From DASUAO01 sp046484625 (lineage in GTDB: Bacteria; Actinomycetota; Acidimicrobiia; IMCC26256; PALSA-555): a stretch of DNA of 25,245 nucleotides. The notes under the pieces were generated by a model that was given only the letters and a program-made list of their open reading frames with translations, made no database searches and was not told the origin of the DNA. Positions 15,390 to 22,059 of this stretch are shown in pieces (within the stretch, counting starts at the first letter, position 1; every line of letters begins with the position of its first letter). The stretch spans positions 1 to 25,245 of the forward strand of contig JAWOIO010000152.1 of the NCBI GenBank assembly GCA_046484625.1, in the 5' to 3' direction. Both the position numbers and the translations under genes were made by a program.

Positions 15390-15957
15390 CACTGGCGATC
15401 GGTCGCCCGGATCGGGAGCTCGGTCTCCCGAGTCGCCGCCGAGGGGATCGCGACTCGAGGTCGCCCGCATCGGGCGGGCTCACGGCCTGCGGGGTGAAGT
15501 CGCCGTGACGTTCGTGAGTGACCGGCCGGAGCGCACCGAGGTCGGCGCCACGCTGGTGCTCGAACCGCGCGATGGTGCCGGTGATGCCCGGGCGCTCGTG
15601 ATCGCAACCTCTCGCCCGCACCAGGGGAAGTGGCTGGTGCGCTTCGAGGGGATCGACGACCGCACCGCGGCCGAGGCGCTTCGCGGTTGCGTGCTGACGG
15701 CCGAGCCACTGCCGAGCACCACGCCTGCGCCCGACGGCGGCGACGCAGCCGACGTGCTGTGGGTCCACGAGCTGGTCGGCGCACGCGTGGTCGACACGCA
15801 CGGCACCGACCGCGGGACGGTGGTGGCGATCCAGGCCAACCCGGCCCACGATCTGCTCGTCCTCGAAGGCGGCGCGCTCGTGCCGGTGACCTTCGTGACC
15901 GAGCACGACTCGAGCACGGTTGTGGTCGACGTGCCCGACGGGCTCTTCGAGCTCTGA
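15337..15957 (+). CDS. rimM: Ribosome maturation factor RimM
   Basis: RimM binds S19 and helps 30S head maturation. The N-terminal beta-barrel starts at SRLEVARIGRAHGLRGEVAV, and the C-terminal PRC-barrel includes DVLWVHELVGARVVD and NPAHDLLVLEGG. The start is unusual: no ATG, GTG or TTG lies in frame between the khpA stop and the first conserved residues. The nearest are GTG at 15337 and 15346, both inside khpA, which would add about 38-41 Ser/Pro/Arg-rich residues. I chose 15337 because CCAGG lies a few bases upstream. A non-standard start codon nearer the conserved part is the alternative. trmD follows 7 bases after the stop. Confidence 0.85.
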   Translation: MLPVQPKTSRPASTSPSSTGDRSPGSGARSPESPPRGSRLEVARIGRAHGLRGEVAVTFVSDRPERTEVGATLVLEPRDGAGDARALVIATSRPHQGKWLVRFEGIDDRTAAEALRGCVLTAEPLPSTTPAPDGGDAADVLWVHELVGARVVDTHGTDRGTVVAIQANPAHDLLVLEGGALVPVTFVTEHDSSTVVVDVPDGLFEL

Positions 15958-15964
15958 GGCCGCC

Positions 15965-16651
15965 ATGCGCATCGACGTGTTCACGATCTTCCCCGAGTAC
16001 CTCGCCGTACCGCTGGGCGTCTCGCTCCTCGGCCGCGCGCGTGATGCGGGCGTCCTCGACGTGCGGGTGCACGACCTGCGTGAGCACACCACCGACCGTC
16101 ATCGCAGTGTCGACGACGCGCCCCTCGGTGGTGGCCCCGGGATGGTGATGATGCCCGAGCCGATCTTCGCCGCCGTCGAGGCGGCCGATCCGCCCCGTCC
16201 GCTGCTGCTGCTCACGCCGAGCGGCCGTCGCTTCGAGCAGTCCGTGGCCACCGAGCTCGCGACCGGCGACGGCTTCTCGCTGCTGTGCGGCCGCTACGAG
16301 GGCGTCGACCAGCGTGTGGCCGATCATCTGTGCGACGGCGAGCTGTCGGTCGGCGACTTCGTGCTCGCCGGCGGGGAGGCGGCCGCGCTCGTGGTCGTGG
16401 AGGCGGTGGCCCGGCTGGTCCCGGGGGTTCTCGGCAACGAGGCCTCGACCGACGACGAGTCGTTCGTGCGCGGGCTGCTCGAGTACCCGCAGTACACGCG
16501 CCCGGCGGACTTCCGGGGCTGGAGCGCCCCCGAGGTCCTGCGCTCGGGCGACCACGCCCGGATCGCCGGCTGGCGCCGGGACGAGGCGCTCCGGCGGACC
16601 CGGGAGCGGCGCCCCGACCTGCTGCCCCCCGAGTCCGGCGACGAGGGCTGA
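15965..16651 (+). CDS. trmD: tRNA (guanine37-N1)-methyltransferase
   Basis: TrmD methylates G37 next to the anticodon to prevent frameshifting. The 228-residue product has the normal start MRIDVFTIFPEYL, then DDAPLGGGPGMVMMPEP. The trefoil-knot SAM site is LLCGRYEGVDQRV and LSVGDFVLAGGEAAAL. The C-terminal DNA/RNA-facing segment contains PQYTRPADFRGWSAPEVL. The ATG at 15965 has GAGG 5 bases upstream, overlapping the rimM stop. It is followed not directly by rplS but by a 164-base gap with tandem repeats and a possible promoter. Confidence 0.96.
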   Translation: MRIDVFTIFPEYLAVPLGVSLLGRARDAGVLDVRVHDLREHTTDRHRSVDDAPLGGGPGMVMMPEPIFAAVEAADPPRPLLLLTPSGRRFEQSVATELATGDGFSLLCGRYEGVDQRVADHLCDGELSVGDFVLAGGEAAALVVVEAVARLVPGVLGNEASTDDESFVRGLLEYPQYTRPADFRGWSAPEVLRSGDHARIAGWRRDEALRRTRERRPDLLPPESGDEG

Positions 16652-16652
16652 C

Positions 16653-16708
16653 CCCTGACCAGATATCCCTGACCAGGCACCCCTGACCGGACACCCCTGA
16701 CCGGACAC
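16653..16708 (+). repeat. Four 14-bp tandem repeats between trmD and rplS
   Basis: A 14-base unit is repeated four times: CCCTGACCAGATAT, CCCTGACCAGGCAC, and twice CCCTGACCGGACAC (16653-16666, 16667-16680, 16681-16694, 16695-16708). The core CCCTGACC never changes and the last two copies are identical. The array starts right after the trmD stop, so it is not coding in that frame. Its period is not a multiple of three, so it is unlikely to code in any frame. Confidence 0.92.
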
Positions 16709-16750
16709 CGGGAGTCGGCGCCCGAGGAGTCGGCCACGAGCCGCTCCCAC

Positions 16751-16756
16751 TACCAT
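16751..16756 (+). promoter_or_regulatory. Possible -10 box for rplS
   Basis: TACCAT lies between the 14-bp repeats and rplS, 59 bases before the ATG. It would give rplS its own start in addition to read-through from trmD. No clear -35 box is seen. Confidence 0.35.
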
Positions 16757-16815
16757 GAAGGCCTGCCGCGAGCCCGTCGCTCGCCCGTCACCTCTCCGGA
16801 CCGGGAGTCCCCACG

Positions 16816-17160
16816 ATGAACGCCACCGATCTCGTCGACCGCGCCGGCCTGCGCGACGACATCCCCGACTTCGGTCCCGGCGACACGCTGAAGGTGCACG
16901 TGCGCGTCGTCGAGGGCACGCGTGAGCGGGTCCAGGTGTTCCAGGGTGTGATGATCCGCCGCAAGGGCAGCGGGATCCGCGAGACCTTCACCGTCCGCAA
17001 GATCAGCTTCGGGGTCGGCGTGGAGCGCACGTTCCCGATCCACTCGCCGGTGCTCGCCAAGATCGAGGTCGTCTCGCGTGGCGACGTGCGACGGGCGAAG
17101 CTCTACTACCTGCGCGACCGGGTCGGGAAGGCCGCGAAGATCAAGGAGAAGCGGGACTAG
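16816..17160 (+). CDS. rplS: 50S ribosomal protein L19
   Basis: L19 lies at the interface of the ribosomal subunits. The 114-residue product shows the family pattern throughout: FGPGDTLKVHVRVVEGTRER, VFQGVMIRRKGSGIRETFTV, and the C-terminal AKLYYLRDRVGKAAKIKEK. The ATG at 16816 has a GGGAG ribosome binding site 8 bases upstream. The DUF2469 gene starts 3 bases after the stop. In mycobacteria lepB and rnhB lie between these two genes; they are missing here. Confidence 0.97.
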   Translation: MNATDLVDRAGLRDDIPDFGPGDTLKVHVRVVEGTRERVQVFQGVMIRRKGSGIRETFTVRKISFGVGVERTFPIHSPVLAKIEVVSRGDVRRAKLYYLRDRVGKAAKIKEKRD

Positions 17161-17163
17161 CCC

Positions 17164-17457
17164 GTGAGTGCCGAAGACCTGGAGCGGTACGAGACCGAGA
17201 TCGAGCTCCAGCTCTACCGGGAGTACCGCGATGTGCTCCCGCTGTTCCGCTACGTCGTCGAGTCCGAACGGCGCTTCTACCTCGCCAACCACGTGGACGT
17301 GCGAGTGGAGAACGAGGGCGGCCAGATCTACTTCCGCATCGAGATGAACGACGCCTGGGTGTGGGACATGTACCGCCCGGCCCGCTTCGTCACGAACGTC
17401 CGGGTGCTGACCTTCCGTGACGTGAACATCGAGGAGCTGGCCGGCAAGGACGCCTGA
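17164..17457 (+). CDS. DUF2469 family protein
   Basis: A 97-residue protein matching the actinobacterial DUF2469 family (Rv2901c type in mycobacteria): MSAEDLERYETEIELQLYREYRDV, then FRYVVESERRFYLAN, and a C-terminal VRVLTFRDVNIEEL. It is rich in aromatic and acidic residues and has no signal peptide or membrane helix. The function is unknown. The family is almost restricted to Actinobacteria, which makes the gene a useful lineage marker. It starts with GTG at 17164, 3 bases after rplS, and is followed 2 bases later by yraN. Confidence 0.92.
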   Translation: MSAEDLERYETEIELQLYREYRDVLPLFRYVVESERRFYLANHVDVRVENEGGQIYFRIEMNDAWVWDMYRPARFVTNVRVLTFRDVNIEELAGKDA

Positions 17458-17459
17458 CC

Positions 17460-17819
17460 GTGCCCGACCCACGCCGCGCCCTCGGCGCGGCGGGTGAGGA
17501 CCTGGCCGCGGCGTGGTACGAGGCGGAGGGCTACCGCGTGCTGGCGCGCAACTGGCGCTGTCGCGACGGCGAGCTCGATCTCGTCGTGGCCCGTCCCGAC
17601 GTGCTGGTGTTCTGCGAGGTCAAGACGCGCCGCAGCGACGCCTACGGGGGCCCCGCCGCGGCGGTCACCCACGCGAAGCAGCAGCGGATCCGCGGGCTCG
17701 CACTGCGCTGGCTCCGCGAGCACGAGGTGCACGCCCCGGCGCTGCGCTTCGATGTGGTCGCGATCCGGAAGGTTCGGGGACACGCCCCCCACATCGAGGT
17801 CCTCGAGAACGTCTTCTGA
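17460..17819 (+). CDS. UPF0102 (YraN family) nuclease-like protein
   Basis: A 119-residue YraN/UPF0102 protein with the restriction-endonuclease-like core: GAAGEDLAAAWYEAEGY, then GELDLVVARPDVLVFCEVKTR, where the Glu, Asp and EVK residues form the putative metal site. The family is thought to act on DNA, perhaps branched or recombination intermediates, but no general role is established. The GTG start at 17460 follows the DUF2469 gene by 2 bases. In mycobacteria yraN is followed by comM and dprA on the same strand; here those two lie downstream but face the other way. Confidence 0.9.
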   Translation: MPDPRRALGAAGEDLAAAWYEAEGYRVLARNWRCRDGELDLVVARPDVLVFCEVKTRRSDAYGGPAAAVTHAKQQRIRGLALRWLREHEVHAPALRFDVVAIRKVRGHAPHIEVLENVF

Positions 17820-17834
17820 ACGTCGGGGCGGCGG

Positions 17835-17912
17835 TTCTCGTGACCGATCGCGCCCTTCCACCCGTTCTAGTGACGAGACCCGCCCCCATGACGGCCGATC
17901 GCGTCACGAGAA
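17835..17912. repeat. Three copies of a 10-bp motif between yraN and the minus-strand block
   Basis: TTCTCGTGAC occurs at 17835-17844, a one-base variant TTCTAGTGAC at 17865-17874 (exactly 30 bases on), and the exact reverse complement GTCACGAGAA at 17903-17912. The outer pair could form a 10-bp stem. The region lies between convergent genes. GGCGCGGTCAG is also repeated just after it, at 17921-17931 and 17942-17952. Confidence 0.8.
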
Positions 17913-17948
17913 GGGGACTCGGCGCGGTCAGGTGGGGATCGGGCGCGG

Positions 17949-18197
17949 TCAGTAGGGGCGGTGGCCGCGGGTGGACGTGCGGGTCCAGCAGCCGGTGTGC
18001 CAGTGCCGGTGGCCGTCGCTGCCGGTGCGCGGCACGACGACCTTGTGGCCCTCGCCGATGCGGATCTCGAGGTCGCAGCCCGGACAGCGGTAGGACTTCT
18101 TCGCCTGGTACGGCTGCACGTGGCGGACTTCGAACGCGTCGGTGTCGCGGCGCGCATCGCCCGTCCGAGGATCTGGCGGCCAGTCGTGATCGGGCAA
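17949..18197 (-). CDS. Small Cys/His-rich putative metal-binding protein
   Basis: An 82-residue protein starting with TTG at 18197, only 2 bases after the stop of the small membrane protein gene, so translation is probably coupled. The C-terminal half has the pattern YRCPGCDLEIRIGEGHKVV and, after about 12 residues, HRHWHTGCW. The CxxC pair, a middle His and the HxxC-like end would suit one zinc site. It resembles a small actinobacterial family that databases often label 'ATP/GTP-binding protein', although no nucleotide-binding motif is visible. The N-terminal half is charged and probably disordered. The function is unknown; the similarity is from memory. Confidence 0.7.
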   Translation of the reverse strand: MPDHDWPPDPRTGDARRDTDAFEVRHVQPYQAKKSYRCPGCDLEIRIGEGHKVVVPRTGSDGHRHWHTGCWTRTSTRGHRPY

Positions 18198-18199
18198 GC

Positions 18200-18313
18200 T
18201 CAGCCCCCGAAGAACGCCCACGCGACGAGCGCGGCGACCACGACGAACGCTGCGACCACGAGCAGGACGTCGCTCTTGCGCTGCACCTGCTCGCGGAACG
18301 GGTTGAATCCCAT
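18200..18313 (-). CDS. 37-residue single-pass membrane protein
   Basis: A very short gene read from the ATG at 18313. The product starts MGFNPFREQVQRKSDV, a short charged cytoplasmic part, followed by one hydrophobic helix (LLVVAAFVVVAALVAWAFF) and a final GG. The strong division into charged head and helix, and the 2-base spacing to the next gene, argue that it is real. A longer start at 18391 would overlap dprA and give a poor extension. The function is unknown. It lies directly after dprA on the same strand, so it may be transcribed with the competence genes. Confidence 0.65.
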   Translation of the reverse strand: MGFNPFREQVQRKSDVLLVVAAFVVVAALVAWAFFGG

Positions 18314-18351
18314 GGCTCCACGGTAGCCAGGCGTCGCGGCCCGACTCGCCG

Positions 18352-19434
18352 TCAGCACGGCCACACCGCGCCCTGGGCCCGTTCCACCCATCGATCGCGT
18401 TCCAGTGCGCGCACCGCGACCGCGATCTGGTTGGGGGCAAGGCCGGTTCGGCTCGTGAGCTGGTCGAGCGTCGCGGATTCACCGCCGAGCGCACGGAGGA
18501 CCGCCGCGCCGGATGCGCCGACGGGCGGACGGGGCTGATCCTCCGGGACCGTGCGGTTCGATGCCGCGGCGTCGAGGCCGAGCAGGAGCAGGACGTCGGT
18601 CCAGTCGAGCAGGGGCTGGGCGCCGTCGGCGATCAGCTCGTTCGTCCCCTCGGCGGCGGGGTTGCGGCGCGAACCCGGGATCGCGAGCACCGGCCGTCCG
18701 TATTCGAGCGCGTGCTGCGCGGTGATCCGGGCGCCGCCGCGTCGCGTGGCCTCGACCACGACCACGATGTCGGCGAGGCCGGCGATGATGCGGTTCCGCA
18801 CAGGGAACCGCGAGGGCAACGGCCGGACCCCGAAGCCTTGCTCGCCGACGAGCAGCCCTTGCGCACGAACCTGGTCGAAGAGCCGCGCGTGCCGACGGGG
18901 ATAGGTGATGTCGAGGCCGGTCGCCACGACACCGACGACGCGCCCCCCGGCGTCGAGTGCCCCTCGGTGTGCGGCGCCATCGATGCCGATCGCCAACCCG
19001 CTGACGACCGTGACGCCGGCCGCGCCGAGCACGCCGCCCAGCTCCTCGGCATCGGCGAGCCCATGCGGTGTCGCGGCCCGGGTCCCGACGATCGCGACCC
19101 GGGGCGCGTGGAACGAGTCGACTCGGTCGCCTTCGGCGAGCAACACGGCGGGACGATCGGGAATCTCGTCGACGATCGGATACGTCGCGGCGCCGTCGAT
19201 GTGGACCGTCGTTCCCCGCCGGGCGAGGACGGTGGCGGTCGCGTCGATGTCGGCGGCTGCCCGCCAGCGGCCGAGGTCGGCGCCGAGCAGCTCATCGGCG
19301 TCGCCGTCGACGACGCCCCGGAGTGCGCGCTCGGGGGACCCGAACGCGTCGATGATCGTGCGCAGCCGGTTCGGGGTCATGCCGGGCAGGCACACGAGCG
19401 TGGCCGCGGCGAGCTCGGCGGGAGACAGGCTCAC
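18352..19434 (-). CDS. dprA: DNA processing protein DprA
   Basis: DprA binds incoming single-stranded DNA during transformation and loads RecA. The 360-residue product has an N-terminal SAM-like helical part (LVCLPGMTPNRLRTIIDAFG), then the Rossmann domain: VAIVGTRAATPHG, VVSGLAIGIDGAAHRGALD, FPVRNRIIAGLADIVVVVEA. A C-terminal winged helix of DprA type is also visible (VLRALGGESATLDQLTSRTG). The GTG at 19434 overlaps the comM stop by four bases (GTGA), which indicates coupled translation. In Actinobacteria the gene is widespread even in species not known to be naturally competent. Confidence 0.95.
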   Translation of the reverse strand: MSLSPAELAAATLVCLPGMTPNRLRTIIDAFGSPERALRGVVDGDADELLGADLGRWRAAADIDATATVLARRGTTVHIDGAATYPIVDEIPDRPAVLLAEGDRVDSFHAPRVAIVGTRAATPHGLADAEELGGVLGAAGVTVVSGLAIGIDGAAHRGALDAGGRVVGVVATGLDITYPRRHARLFDQVRAQGLLVGEQGFGVRPLPSRFPVRNRIIAGLADIVVVVEATRRGGARITAQHALEYGRPVLAIPGSRRNPAAEGTNELIADGAQPLLDWTDVLLLLGLDAAASNRTVPEDQPRPPVGASGAAVLRALGGESATLDQLTSRTGLAPNQIAVAVRALERDRWVERAQGAVWPC

Positions 19435-20939
19435 GGCGCGTCCTCCCGCAGGAGTGCGGCCAGCGCGATGTCGTCGGGCTCGACGGACGTATGGTTGTCG
19501 AGGTCGGCCACGGTACGAGCGACCCGTCGGATGCGTGCGGCACCACGACCCGTGAGACGACGGGCGTCGATCTCGTCGACCCACGCGTCGTGGGCCGGGC
19601 CGTCGAGCGGCACCAACCGCTGGAGCGCGCCCGCCGGGATGTGCGCGTTCCGCCGCCAGGGTGTGTCGCGGAGGCGGTCGCGCTGCCGTTCGACTGCGGC
19701 GAGGACCCGCACGGCGACCGCGGCCGACGCTTCGCCCGGCACGTCGGCCGCCTCGGGCGTCCGTACCGAGACGCGCAGGTCGAATCGATCGAGGAGCGGT
19801 GCCGACAGTCGCCGCCGGTAGCGGGCCCGCTGCCCGTCGCCGCAGCAGCACCGAGGTGGCCCCAGCCCGCAGGGACAGGGGTTGGTGCAGGCCACGAGCA
19901 CGAAGTCGGCCGGGAAGCGGAGGGTGCTCGATGCCCGGGCGATCCACACCGCGCGTTCCTCGAGTGGTTGGCGGAGTGCGTCGAGGGCGCGCGGGGCGAA
20001 CTCGCCGAGCTCGTCGAGGAACAACGTCCCGCGATGGGAGAGGGTGACCTCGCCGGGGGTCGGACGTCCGCTGCCACCCCCGACCAGCGCGGCCACGGAC
20101 GCGGTGTGGTGTGGCGACCGGAACGGCGGCCGGCGGATCAGGGTCGTCGCTCCGCGTCCCGCGGCTGAGTGGACGCGGGTCACCTCGAGCGCCTCGTCGT
20201 CGGTGAGCGGCGGGGCGATCGTGGTGAGGCGGCGAGCGAGCATGGTCTTGCCGACGCCGGGCGGACCCGCGAACAGCAGGTGGTGGCCGCCGGCCGCGGT
20301 GACCTCGAGGGCGCGACGGGCCCAGGCGAGCCCTCGCACCTCGGCGAGATCGAGGGGGTCGTCGAGCTCGCTGCCCGAGATCTCCGGGTCGTCGGGCGGT
20401 CGGGGCGCGGGCTGGTCGGGCCAGGGTGCCTCGCCCTTCAGGCACGCCCGAAGCTCGGCGAGGTCGCGGGCGACCCGCACCTGGACGCCGGGCACGAGCG
20501 CGGCTTCGTGCGCATCGTCGGCGGGCACCACGACCGCGTGGCATCCGGACCGGGCGACCGCCGCGACGAGCGCGAGGGCGCCGGGGACATGCCGGACCGT
20601 CCCGTCGAGTCCGACCTCGCCGAGGACTGCTGTGCCCTCGAGTGCGGCTGCGGGCAGCTGGTCCGACGCCACTTGCACGCCGACCGCGGCGGCGAGGTCG
20701 AGCCCGGCGCCGGTCTTGCGGATCCCGCTCGGCGCGAGGTTCACCGTGATGCGCTTCGAGGGCCAGTCGAGCGCGCACGACTGCAGCGCGGCGCGGACGC
20801 GTTCGCGCGACTCGCGCACGGCGGTGTCGGGGAGGCCGACGACGTGGTATCCGGGCAGGCCGGAGGCGAGGTGGACCTCGACCGTGACGACCTGGCCGTC
20901 GACGCCGAGCAGGGTGGCGCTGGTGACCGACGCGAGCAT
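19431..20939 (-). CDS. comM: ComM/YifB family AAA+ ATPase (Mg-chelatase-like)
   Basis: ComM is a hexameric helicase that promotes branch migration during transformation in some bacteria. The 502-residue product has the N-terminal Lon-like domain (GLPGYHVVGLPDTAVRESRE and NLAPSGIRKTGAGLDLAAA), an acidic linker at about 175-200, and the AAA+ domain with P-loop GPPGVGKT at 225-232 and Walker B TLFLDELGEF. A cysteine cluster (CTNPCPCG and CCCGDG) follows, as in the family. The ATG at 20939 gives MLASVTSATLLGV, the normal start; the frame continues upstream without family similarity. The gene is divergent from the xerC-like gene and heads a minus-strand block with dprA and two small genes. Confidence 0.95.
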   Translation of the reverse strand: MLASVTSATLLGVDGQVVTVEVHLASGLPGYHVVGLPDTAVRESRERVRAALQSCALDWPSKRITVNLAPSGIRKTGAGLDLAAAVGVQVASDQLPAAALEGTAVLGEVGLDGTVRHVPGALALVAAVARSGCHAVVVPADDAHEAALVPGVQVRVARDLAELRACLKGEAPWPDQPAPRPPDDPEISGSELDDPLDLAEVRGLAWARRALEVTAAGGHHLLFAGPPGVGKTMLARRLTTIAPPLTDDEALEVTRVHSAAGRGATTLIRRPPFRSPHHTASVAALVGGGSGRPTPGEVTLSHRGTLFLDELGEFAPRALDALRQPLEERAVWIARASSTLRFPADFVLVACTNPCPCGLGPPRCCCGDGQRARYRRRLSAPLLDRFDLRVSVRTPEAADVPGEASAAVAVRVLAAVERQRDRLRDTPWRRNAHIPAGALQRLVPLDGPAHDAWVDEIDARRLTGRGAARIRRVARTVADLDNHTSVEPDDIALAALLREDAP

Positions 20940-20959
20940 GGGGGCTCCGCTCGTCCGTG

Positions 20960-20977
20960 CGACCCGTGAACGGGTCG
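20960..20977. promoter_or_regulatory. Perfect 8-2-8 inverted repeat upstream of comM
   Basis: CGACCCGT and ACGGGTCG are exact reverse complements separated by GA. The 18-base palindrome ends 20 bases before the comM ATG, in the 208-base divergent gap to the xerC-like gene. The size and symmetry suit a dimeric repressor operator. With only a two-base loop it is less suited to an RNA hairpin. Confidence 0.5.
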
Positions 20978-21026
20978 GAGTTCGACGGCGGGCCGTGACC
21001 GCGGCCGCGACGGGATCGCTCGACCG

Positions 21027-21032
21027 AACGTA
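21027..21032 (-). promoter_or_regulatory. Possible -10 box for comM
   Basis: On the minus strand TACGTT fits the -10 pattern, 87 bases before the comM ATG. The message would then include the palindrome at 20960-20977 downstream of its start. Evidence is weak. Confidence 0.25.
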
Positions 21033-21134
21033 GCGCCCTGGTGTGACAGGCCCGCGAGACTCGTCGCGCATGCCCACCGACCCGCCGTTCCGGGACGGGG
21101 CGGCGGGTTCCCCGGTTCCGCGGGGTTCGACAGG

Positions 21135-21140
21135 TACTCT
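21135..21140 (+). promoter_or_regulatory. Possible -10 box for the xerC-whiG operon
   Basis: TACTCT ends 7 bases before the ATG at 21148, the spacing expected for a leaderless message, and there is no ribosome binding site between them. No clear -35 box is visible. Confidence 0.4.
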
Positions 21141-21147
21141 CGCGGCC

Positions 21148-22059
21148 ATGACGTGGGGGGTCGACGACTACCTCGCGTCGCTTGGTGGACTCAGCGAGCT
21201 CACGCGTCAGGCCTACGAGCACGATGTGTCGGAGTTCGTCTCGTGGGCGCAGCGGGGTGGATGTGTCGACCCGGCGGCGATCGATCACCGGGTGCTGCGG
21301 AGGTACCTCGCGTACCTCACCACCCGAGGGTTCGCCCGCCGGTCGATCGCCCGCAAGGCGGCCGGGGTCCGCGGCTACGTCCGTCACCTCCACCGACGCG
21401 GTGTCCTCGCGACCGATCCGGGGCGTGCGCTCAGGACCCCCAAAGGGGCGGCACGACTGCCGCGTGTCCCACGCTCCCGTGAGGCAACCGCCATGCTCGA
21501 CGACGCCGCCGATGCCGTCGACCGCTCCGGGGTGGGCGACGACCCGGTCGTCACTGCGCTCGCACGCCGTGACCTCGCCGTGCTCGAGGTGCTCTACGGG
21601 GCCGGCCTCCGGGTGAGCGAGTGCTGTGGCCTCCAGATCGAGGACTGCGACCTCGATCGCGGCTTGCTGACCGTGCTCGGAAAGGGGTCGAAGGTGCGCC
21701 GGGTCCCGGTCGGGGTCCCCGCACGCGACGCGATCGCGGCGTGGCTCGCGACAGGCCGGCCCGTCCTCGCGACCGACGACTCGCCGCCGCAGGCCGTCTT
21801 CCTCGCGCGTCGGGGCGGGCCGATGTCGACCCGTGAGGCGCGCCGGATCGTCGCGGCCCACCCCCTGTCCGACGGACGGGCGCTGCACCCGCACGCCCTG
21901 CGACACGCCTACGCCACGCATCTCCTCGAGGGCGGTGCCGACCTGCGCGCCGTGCAGGAGCTGCTCGGGCATGCCGACCTCGCGACGACGCAGATCTACA
22001 CGCACCTGACACGCGACCGACTCCAGGCCGTCTACGACGCGACCCATCCCCGTGCCTGA
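21148..22059 (+). CDS. xerC: XerC/XerD-type tyrosine recombinase
   Basis: A 303-residue tyrosine recombinase with the usual length and layout of the Xer proteins that resolve chromosome dimers at dif. The N-terminal core-binding domain has LSELTRQAYEHDVSEFVSWA and RYLAYLTTRGFARRSIARK. All catalytic residues can be seen: R155 in GAGLRVSE, K179 in GKGSK, H249 and R252 in HPHALRH, H275 in LLGHADL, and the nucleophile Y284 in TTQIYTHL. The position before whiG and the M23 gene matches the xerC neighbourhood of other Actinobacteria, so a housekeeping Xer protein is far more likely than a phage integrase. The last 8 bases overlap the sigma factor gene. Confidence 0.9.
   Translation: MTWGVDDYLASLGGLSELTRQAYEHDVSEFVSWAQRGGCVDPAAIDHRVLRRYLAYLTTRGFARRSIARKAAGVRGYVRHLHRRGVLATDPGRALRTPKGAARLPRVPRSREATAMLDDAADAVDRSGVGDDPVVTALARRDLAVLEVLYGAGLRVSECCGLQIEDCDLDRGLLTVLGKGSKVRRVPVGVPARDAIAAWLATGRPVLATDDSPPQAVFLARRGGPMSTREARRIVAAHPLSDGRALHPHALRHAYATHLLEGGADLRAVQELLGHADLATTQIYTHLTRDRLQAVYDATHPRA

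Noticed and set aside
16653..16708. CRISPR array
   Set aside because: The 14-bp units are directly adjacent with no spacers, and no cas gene is nearby.
21148..22059. Phage or integrative-element integrase
   Set aside because: The length, Xer-type motifs and placement before whiG fit a housekeeping XerC-like protein; no attachment site or phage genes are visible.
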